Shown here: piece after piece, positions 7,511-12,703 of the stretch
Layout: the number at the start of each line of letters is the position of its first letter
How positions within the stretch are numbered: the stretch's first letter is position 1
NCBI GenBank assembly: GCA_937890245.1
Contig: CALACF010000444.1
Location: 1 to 18,222 of the forward strand
Direction of reading: 5' to 3'
Source of the DNA: an uncultured Flavobacteriales bacterium
GTDB taxonomy: Bacteria; Bacteroidota; Bacteroidia; Flavobacteriales_D; Sanyastnellaceae
DNA length: 18,222 bases
The notes under the pieces: generated by a model
Databases searched by the model: none
What the model was told of the DNA's origin: nothing
The model's input: the letters and a program-made list of their open reading frames with translations, nothing else
Made by a program: the position numbers and the translations under genes

Positions 7511-7807
7511 TCAAGCGCCGGCACCGCCTGATTCGACATATGAAAACAGGTTGGCATAGTCTGCTTCGACCACGGCCAATCTCATCGCCAAGTCACGGTT
7601 TTCTACGACGAGGCGATCGCGTTCCGCGCGAATCTGCCCCAGAGAATGCTTGAGTCCCACGAATTCTCCAAGCAACTCAGCGCGCTTTTCTGCCAAGCCA
7701 TCTTCCAACTTTACGTCGGCCAACTGCAATGCAGATGGGGCTACGGTTGCGCCGGCTTCGCGGCGTGCAGTGCTGTCTTTGACGGATAGGTCGCTGGTCG
7801 ATTCCAT
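7511..7807 (-). CDS. Small coiled-coil protein of unknown function
   Basis: 98 residues with no recognised domain, signal peptide or membrane span. The first 28 residues are polar and probably disordered; residues about 29-90 are predicted by eye to be one long helix with heptad spacing and many Glu, Arg and Leu residues (for example LAEKRAELLGEFVGLKHSL and ENRDLAMRLAVVEADYANL), so a dimeric coiled coil is likely. It ends in a short Gly/Ala tail. Its size and build recall small division-associated coiled-coil proteins such as ZapB-like or ZapA-partner proteins, but nothing specific supports that. It begins 27 bp after the stop of the MFS gene on the same strand and may be cotranscribed with it. 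Codon composition and clean start and stop suggest a real gene. Confidence 0.7.
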   Translation of the reverse strand: MESTSDLSVKDSTARREAGATVAPSALQLADVKLEDGLAEKRAELLGEFVGLKHSLGQIRAERDRLVVENRDLAMRLAVVEADYANLFSYVESGGAGA

Positions 7808-7811
7808 GGCT

Positions 7812-7819
7812 TCAAGGTA
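7812..7819 (-). promoter_or_regulatory. Weak candidate -7 box of the coiled-coil gene
   Basis: The minus strand reads TACCTTGA, matching TAnnTT but not the final TG. It ends 4 nt before the ATG at 7807, the same spacing as several better boxes in the window. The gene may instead be read through from the MFS gene. Confidence 0.2.
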
Positions 7820-7834
7820 GGTCGTGCAATTTGA

Positions 7835-9070
7835 TTATACGCCCCCGGCAACACCCACTTTTTTACCCCGTCCCTTGTTCATTCTGAACAATGCGTAGAC
7901 CAATCCAAGCGTGGACAGCACTCCAAAAGCGGAACACAAGCTGTACATGAACGTAATATTTGCGACCTCCCCACCATAGGTCAGGCCCGATTGAACAGCA
8001 CCCCAACCGATCCCAATTTCCAAGGCCATCAACATCGTCCCCAAGGCTACGGCAACCTTGCCCTCACTAGCCAAATCAGCCGTCCACGCAAAAATCGTTG
8101 GCATGTTGATGCCGATAGAAAGACCGTAGATCACGCCGCCGATGGTGGCCATGGTTTTTGTCTCAGCGATTGATAAGATGCCCATTCCTGTGGCCAGCAA
8201 AATCGCGCCCATCAGAAGCAGCGGAACGCGGCCGTATTTGTCGCTTGCCCGGCCGGCAAAAAAACGGACCGCAATGGCACTGCCGACAATGATTGTATTG
8301 AACGAGCCCTTGTAGACATATCCCAAATGGTCTACAAAATCCGGGGTCAGCGTGAGAAAAACACCGAAAGCAAAGGAGATCGGAAGGAGAAAAATGGCCG
8401 CAGGCCACGCCTTCACATCGATGATGCCCCCCTTGAAGACGTTGAAATCGCTCCATTTAATTGGGCGCGGCTTGGGCAGGGTTTCCGGCAGCCCGAAAGT
8501 AAGCCAGAGGCTCGCCAGCCCAAGCAAGGAGCTGCAGACAAACATCCAGTCCATGCCAAATTCAACGGCGAGCCAACTGCCGAGAACCGGCCCGCCAGCC
8601 ATGCCTGTATTTCCCGCGATACCGAGGTATCCAAGCGCTTCACCCCGTCTATTGGCCGGGACGATATCAGTGAGCATGGCCGTGGTTCCGGTTGGCCGAA
8701 AGCCCGTGCTGAAGCCGTGCAAAAAGCGCAAGAGCAGGAATGAAAAAACGCCCGCCGCCACGAGGTATCCAAAACCTGCCACTGCAGTGACAATCGAGCC
8801 TATAATCATCACCTTCCGCCGACCGGCCAAATCGGCGATCCGACCGCTAAAGAAGCGCGACATAAATGCGGCCAACGTAAAAACCCCTATGATCAGACCG
8901 ATGTACTGCGATCCGCCCAACGCCTCCAAATGCGCCGGAAGCTCCGGCATGATCATGCCGAAACTTGCCATGAAAAGGACCGTGCTGGTACACAGACGAT
9001 AAAAGGCGGGGCTGTACAGGGAGGTTTTCTCTGGCAAGGCGCGAAAGTAGTTCGCATTTAAGTCCCACAT
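7835..9070 (-). CDS. MFS transporter, substrate unknown
   Basis: 411 residues from the ATG at 9070, with about 12 hydrophobic segments: a major facilitator superfamily transporter in the inner membrane. The loop 2-3 signature is SGRIADLAGRRKVMIIG (residues 75-91), and a degenerate repeat of it, GRASDKYGRVPLLLMG, lies in the second half, as expected from the internal duplication. The first membrane helix contains MASFGMIMPELPAHLEALGG. The build resembles drug/metabolite efflux-type MFS members of Bacteroidota, but substrate cannot be inferred. The start is uncertain: an in-frame TTG at 9037 gives a 400-residue protein with about 15 residues before the first helix, fitting relatives I remember better, and lies 4 nt after a promoter-like box at 9042-9049. 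I report the ATG because TTG starts are rare. It is divergent from the repeat-protein gene by 7 bp. Confidence 0.88.
   Translation of the reverse strand: MWDLNANYFRALPEKTSLYSPAFYRLCTSTVLFMASFGMIMPELPAHLEALGGSQYIGLIIGVFTLAAFMSRFFSGRIADLAGRRKVMIIGSIVTAVAGFGYLVAAGVFSFLLLRFLHGFSTGFRPTGTTAMLTDIVPANRRGEALGYLGIAGNTGMAGGPVLGSWLAVEFGMDWMFVCSSLLGLASLWLTFGLPETLPKPRPIKWSDFNVFKGGIIDVKAWPAAIFLLPISFAFGVFLTLTPDFVDHLGYVYKGSFNTIIVGSAIAVRFFAGRASDKYGRVPLLLMGAILLATGMGILSIAETKTMATIGGVIYGLSIGINMPTIFAWTADLASEGKVAVALGTMLMALEIGIGWGAVQSGLTYGGEVANITFMYSLCSAFGVLSTLGLVYALFRMNKGRGKKVGVAGGV
9042..9049 (-). promoter_or_regulatory. Promoter-like box inside the 5' end of the MFS reading frame
   Basis: The minus strand reads TACTTTCG followed by CGCC, the same form as the TATCTTCG-CGCC boxes before hppA and etfB. 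It ends 4 nt before an in-frame TTG at 9037. If it is the -7 element, the annotated ATG at 9070 lies upstream of the transcript start and the TTG is the true start. Confidence 0.35.
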
Positions 9071-9073
9071 TTG
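9066..9073 (+). promoter_or_regulatory. Candidate -7 box of the repeat-protein/GH3 unit
   Basis: CACATTTG differs from TAnnTTTG only in the first base. It ends 4 nt before the GTG at 9078, again implying a leaderless mRNA. The box overlaps the ATG assigned to the divergent MFS gene. Confidence 0.3.
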
Positions 9074-9077
9074 CTCA

Positions 9078-9485
9078 GTGAGCAGGAACTATCCCCCCAA
9101 AGTACTATTGGCCTGGGGCGAAGCCATTTCGGGCAATGCCAAGCTGCGCGACTGGCTGATCCAAAGCGGTTACCAGGAGCTCGGCCTGTTTTGTTTTGCG
9201 CTCAGGAACGTAGCCAGCGCTCGGGATTGGCTTATGAAAAATGGACATCCACATTTGATGGCGCTGATCCGCGGGGCCGAGGGAGAGAAGCAGGCGATTC
9301 AATGGTTAATTCACAGTGGTGATCAGTTGTTGGCGGATATGGCCCTCGCGGCGGACAATGATGTTCCGGCGATGAATCGCATCCTGGCAAAAGACCGTGT
9401 TTGGGCTGTGATCGCCGCGAAAATGGCCGCGGTCAAAAACGACATCGAGGACAGCAATCGAGACTTCCACCGCATCTCGCCCTGA
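9078..9485 (+). CDS. Uncharacterised helical-repeat protein preceding GH3 enzyme
   Basis: 135 residues, no signal peptide or membrane span, so presumably cytoplasmic. The N-terminus PKVLLAWGEAISGN is followed by four tandem units of 25-26 residues: WL pairs at 26-27, 51-52 and 76-77 and an IL at 102-103, each followed four residues later by Gly (31, 56, 81) or Asp (106). The unit can be written roughly as xxARDWLxxxGxxxLxxxxxAxxxx, which suggests an alpha-solenoid of paired helices, as in ankyrin- or TPR-like scaffolds. I recall similar uncharacterised proteins in other Bacteroidota but no assigned function. The start is GTG at 9078, in line with the conserved segment; no ATG is available before residue 53. 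The stop is 3 bp before the GH3 ATG, so the two are almost certainly cotranscribed and may work together. Confidence 0.78.
   Translation: MSRNYPPKVLLAWGEAISGNAKLRDWLIQSGYQELGLFCFALRNVASARDWLMKNGHPHLMALIRGAEGEKQAIQWLIHSGDQLLADMALAADNDVPAMNRILAKDRVWAVIAAKMAAVKNDIEDSNRDFHRISP
9138..9440 (+). repeat. Four tandem 25-26-codon units encoding a helical repeat
   Basis: Protein-level repeat at residues 21-45, 46-70, 71-95 and 96-121 of the gene starting at 9078. Anchors are RDWLIQSG, RDWLMKNG, IQWLIHSG and the diverged NRILAKD. Conservation is at the amino-acid level; the DNA copies are well diverged, so the duplication is old. Confidence 0.7.
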
Positions 9486-9488
9486 ACC

Positions 9489-11117
9489 ATGCCCGTCAAC
9501 ACCGTTTTTAGCTGGCTCATCCGGAAACGGATCCACGAGATCGACTTGTTCCGCAAGTACCCCGTCGAGGTGCAGGGTGACATGCTCCACGCGCATTTGC
9601 GGTCGTTGGGGCGAACGGACTTTGGGCGGGCACACGGAATCACCCCGGAAACCGCCGAAGGAATGACGGCAGCGGCCTACAAGGCGGCTGTACCCGTGCG
9701 CGACTACAACGCCTTGCGCCCTTGGATTGACAGAATTCTCGAAGGGGAAGGCGACGTGCTGTGGCCCGGTATTGTCGAATTGATGGCCAAAAGTTCAGGC
9801 ACGACCAGCGACCGCAGCAAATTTATCCCGCTGACGCAGGAGGCCGTGAAGGGCTGCCACTACAAAGGCGGGAAGGACTTACTGGCGCTGTACGTACACA
9901 ACAAGCCCGACGCCAAACTGTACGGCGGCAAGCACTTGGTGGTGGCCGGTTCGAGTTTACAGCCCGACGCGAACCACGCGCCGCACACCCCACAAGGCCC
10001 TATGACCGGCGACCTCAGCGCCCTTTTGATCCGCAACCTGCCGTTTTGGTGTGAGGCGCGAAGGACGCCCGCGCGCAACATCGCACTGATGGAATCCTGG
10101 GACGAGAAGATCGAAAAAATTGCGCAACGCACGCTTAGAAAGGACGTTCGCATTTTGGCGGGTGTGCCGAGTTGGACACAAGTCGTGCTCGAGCGCGTGT
10201 TAGAATTGGCCGGAGAAGAAGACATCCACAAGGTCTGGCCCAACCTCCAGATGTACATGCACGGCGGCGTCGCATTTGCCCCTTACGCCGAGGCTTTCCG
10301 CCGCATGACCCCCACCGCCGGGCTCGACCTCATCGAGAGCTACAACGCCTCAGAAGGCTGCTTCGGAATCCAGGACCGGTTGGGTTCCAACGAGATGCTC
10401 CTGATGCTCGACTACGGGATCTGGTATGAATTTGTCCCATTGTCCCAATTAACCGACGGCCTCCCCCCAGATTTTCCCGAGACGCTCGGGCTTGCCGACA
10501 TCGAAATCGGCGTCGACTACGCCCCCATCATCTCTACCAATGGCGGCCTTCATCGCTATTTCATCGGCGACGTAATCCGCTTCACTTCTCGCTTCCCTTT
10601 CCGTTTCCAAGTAGCGGGACGGACGCAGGCCCATCTGAATTTGGCGGGTGAAGAACTGATGGTCGGCGACGCCGAGCGGGCGATGGCGGAAACGGCGGCG
10701 GTCTTCGGGGCAGAGCTGCGAGATTGGACTGCGACCGCCGTTCGTGTAGAGGGCTGTGATGATTCCGTACACAAGCGGGGGCTCGACCACCACGCTTGGA
10801 CCCTGGAATTTGCTGCCACTACCACCATCGATCTCCAACATTTCACAGCTGTCCTCGACGAAAAGCTCCGCGCCATCAATTCGGACTACGATTCAAAGCG
10901 CACGGGCAATCACGTCTTGGGGCTGCCCGACGTGGCCTTCGCCCCCAGCGGAACTTTCACGGCCTGGATGCGCGGCCGCAAGAAGCTCGGCGGCCAATTC
11001 AAGGTGCCGCGCCTCAGCATGAATACGCAGTACTCCGAGGAAATTCGCGCCCTATTCCGGGAACAAACCCATGATGGGGTAAAGCCGTTGATAAACGAGG
11101 TGCCCAAAGCTTTGTGA
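9489..11117 (+). CDS. GH3 auxin-responsive promoter family protein (acyl-adenylating enzyme)
   Basis: 542 residues, full length for the bacterial GH3 family. Plant GH3 proteins adenylate a carboxylic acid with ATP and then join it to an amino acid; bacterial members keep the fold, but their substrates are mostly unknown. The three nucleotide-binding motifs of this ANL-superfamily branch are visible: SSGTTSD at 102-108, YNASEG at 285-290 and RYFIGDVIRF at 356-365 with Asp361. The C-terminal half has RTQAHLNLAGEELMVGDAE, resembling the hinge region. All expected catalytic motifs are present, so activity is likely. No signal peptide. It starts at the ATG at 9489, 3 bp after the repeat-protein stop, and is followed 42 bp later by a deoxynucleoside kinase with its own candidate promoter. 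The substrate cannot be deduced; auxin metabolism should not be assumed. Confidence 0.92.
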   Translation: MPVNTVFSWLIRKRIHEIDLFRKYPVEVQGDMLHAHLRSLGRTDFGRAHGITPETAEGMTAAAYKAAVPVRDYNALRPWIDRILEGEGDVLWPGIVELMAKSSGTTSDRSKFIPLTQEAVKGCHYKGGKDLLALYVHNKPDAKLYGGKHLVVAGSSLQPDANHAPHTPQGPMTGDLSALLIRNLPFWCEARRTPARNIALMESWDEKIEKIAQRTLRKDVRILAGVPSWTQVVLERVLELAGEEDIHKVWPNLQMYMHGGVAFAPYAEAFRRMTPTAGLDLIESYNASEGCFGIQDRLGSNEMLLMLDYGIWYEFVPLSQLTDGLPPDFPETLGLADIEIGVDYAPIISTNGGLHRYFIGDVIRFTSRFPFRFQVAGRTQAHLNLAGEELMVGDAERAMAETAAVFGAELRDWTATAVRVEGCDDSVHKRGLDHHAWTLEFAATTTIDLQHFTAVLDEKLRAINSDYDSKRTGNHVLGLPDVAFAPSGTFTAWMRGRKKLGGQFKVPRLSMNTQYSEEIRALFREQTHDGVKPLINEVPKAL

Positions 11118-11132
11118 GTGGCATCCTGCGAA

Positions 11133-11140
11133 TTACTTTG
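11133..11140 (+). promoter_or_regulatory. Candidate -7 box of deoxynucleoside kinase 2
   Basis: TTACTTTG differs from TAnnTTTG only at the second base and lies 19 nt before the ATG at 11160, in the 42 bp gap after the GH3 gene. Readthrough from GH3 is also possible. Confidence 0.3.
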
Positions 11141-11159
11141 CAGGCTGACTTTCCTCCCC

Positions 11160-11783
11160 ATGCACATAGCTATTGCCGGTAACATTGGGTCGGGCAAGAC
11201 CACGCTCACGCGCTTGCTCGCCAAACATTACAAGATTACCCCACACTTTGAAAGTGTGGAGGACAACCCATACCTGAACGATTTTTACAAGGATATGCAG
11301 CGTTGGTCTTTCAACTTGCAGATTCACTTTCTGTCGGACCGCTTTGCACAGCTTCACGCGCTGAAAACAACGGGCAAGCCCATTGTTCAAGACCGCACTG
11401 TTTACGAGGATGCCTTCATTTTCGCACCGAACCTACAGGCCATGGGCCTCATGTCGTCGCGCGACCACGACAACATCATCACGCTGTTCGAATTGATGGA
11501 GAATTTCATCACCCCGCCCGATTTGCTGATCTACCTCCGCTCCAGCGTGGGCAACCTCGTCGAGCAAATCGCCAAGCGCGGGCGCGAGTACGAAGAGAGC
11601 ATACGTTTGGACTACTTGCACCGCTTGAATGAGCGCTATGAGGCTTGGATTTCAACCTACACCCGCGGCAAGGTGCTGATCATCGACGTCGACAACATCG
11701 ACTTTGAGACCAACCCAGATCAGCTCGGCAATATCATCACTGGAGTAGACCGCGAACTTCACGGTCTCTTCGAGAAGGCGTAA
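11160..11783 (+). CDS. Deoxynucleoside kinase, paralogue 2 (DRT-motif subfamily)
   Basis: 207 residues of the dNK/dGK/dAK family for deoxynucleoside salvage. The P-loop is GNIGSGKT (7-14), the substrate segment ESVEDNPYLNDFY (31-43), the catalytic D-R-T is at 78-80 in QDRTVYEDAFIF, and the lid region is KRGREYE (139-145). This set fits the dGK/dAK-like branch of Gram-positive and Bacteroidota enzymes, but the exact base preference cannot be read off. I chose the ATG at 11160 (MHIAIAGNIG), which places the P-loop at its usual distance from the N-terminus; an upstream in-frame start at 11118 adds 14 residues with no family counterpart. It differs clearly from the kinase at 1763-2401, so this is an old paralogue pair rather than a recent duplication. 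It converges on the YceI gene with a 37 bp gap. Confidence 0.94.
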   Translation: MHIAIAGNIGSGKTTLTRLLAKHYKITPHFESVEDNPYLNDFYKDMQRWSFNLQIHFLSDRFAQLHALKTTGKPIVQDRTVYEDAFIFAPNLQAMGLMSSRDHDNIITLFELMENFITPPDLLIYLRSSVGNLVEQIAKRGREYEESIRLDYLHRLNERYEAWISTYTRGKVLIIDVDNIDFETNPDQLGNIITGVDRELHGLFEKA

Positions 11784-11820
11784 TTGCGGCGGGCTTGTCG
11801 ACCTGGATGCCGACCTGGAC

Positions 11821-12651
11821 TTAGAGTCCTTTGCGGTCCTCAAACTTTTCGACCAGGAGCATTTTCAACTCGACTTGGTCATTGATTGCCCGGTCTCCTA
11901 GGTCATCAAAGAATGTCCCGCTTCCGTAGCGGATGCCGAACGCTGTTCGATCGAAGCTCATCTTTACCGTAGTGACCACAGCATCGCCTGCCGCAAAATG
12001 AATGCTCGCCGTTGCTGGCTGCTGCTCCCCTTTAACTGTGAGTACACCCGCAACTTCAACACCACCATTGGCGGCCAGTTTTGAACTGCTCACGGTAAAC
12101 GTGGCTGTCGGATGCTCTTTTACGCCGAAGAAGTCGTCGGCACGCAAATGTGATTCCAGGTCCGTCTTTTTTTCCCCCTTCAAATCCGTGCATTGAAGTG
12201 TCCCCATCTCGACGACGACTTCACCACCAGTGATCTTACCGCCATCCATGATGAAAACGCCTGAGCGGATCTTCATTGAGCCGCTATGCTCGCCCGTCAT
12301 CTTGCGACCTGTCCAATGAATCATGGACGTCTTCTTGTCGAAATGATACTCGCCGTCCAGCGGCGCGTTTGCTATCGCACTGGTAGGCGTGATCCCCTTG
12401 TCACTGCAAGCCTTCAAGGCCGACAAGAAATTGGGATCATGCTTCGCTTCACGACAAAGCTCAATCTCCGATGCCGTCACGCTCTCCTCATAGCAACGGC
12501 AAGGGTCTATACCCCAATCGTTGTCAACTGATTCGTGCTGCTGCGCTCCGCTTTCGCCCGCGTTTCCACCATCGCTACAAGAAGTAAACCCCGTGACGAG
12601 CATGCCAGCTCCAAAAGCCAGAAAAGAGATGTGAAGTGCAGAGATGCGCAT
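11821..12651 (-). CDS. YceI-domain lipoprotein with N-terminal cysteine-containing segment
   Basis: 276 residues. The signal peptide is probably lipoprotein type, with hydrophobic residues 5-20 and a lipobox-like FTSC ending at Cys25, followed by a Ser/Gly/Asp-rich tether. Residues 51-82 hold four cysteines (C51, C53, C66, C82; pattern CxC-x12-C-x15-C). From about residue 98 to the end lies a YceI-like domain (LDGEYHFDKKTSMIHWTG, SGSMKIRSGVF, HLRADDFFGVKEHPTATFT, VAGVLTVKGEQQPATASIH), a lipocalin-like barrel that binds isoprenoid-type lipids in characterised members. It is likely anchored facing the periplasm or on the outer membrane; its ligand is unknown. It lies 52 bp downstream of hppA on the same strand and may be cotranscribed, though a weak TAAATTCT at 12666-12659 could be its own -7 box. 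The start is the ATG at 12651. Confidence 0.88.
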   Translation of the reverse strand: MRISALHISFLAFGAGMLVTGFTSCSDGGNAGESGAQQHESVDNDWGIDPCRCYEESVTASEIELCREAKHDPNFLSALKACSDKGITPTSAIANAPLDGEYHFDKKTSMIHWTGRKMTGEHSGSMKIRSGVFIMDGGKITGGEVVVEMGTLQCTDLKGEKKTDLESHLRADDFFGVKEHPTATFTVSSSKLAANGGVEVAGVLTVKGEQQPATASIHFAAGDAVVTTVKMSFDRTAFGIRYGSGTFFDDLGDRAINDQVELKMLLVEKFEDRKGL

Positions 12652-12703
12652 GGCGTTCAGAATTTAGATATTGGATTGTGGCGGTCGCTTTGGACCTGTC
12701 AGC

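Noticed and set aside
7835..11783. Possible defence or mobile island around the MFS, repeat protein, GH3 and kinase genes
   Set aside because: No integrase, transposase, nuclease/NTPase pair, tRNA or base-composition shift is visible, and the families are typical chromosomal ones in Bacteroidota.
11799..11819. Direct repeat CGACCTGGA twice, 12 bases apart, after the second kinase gene
   Set aside because: Only two short copies in a 37 bp gap; could be chance and no role is evident.
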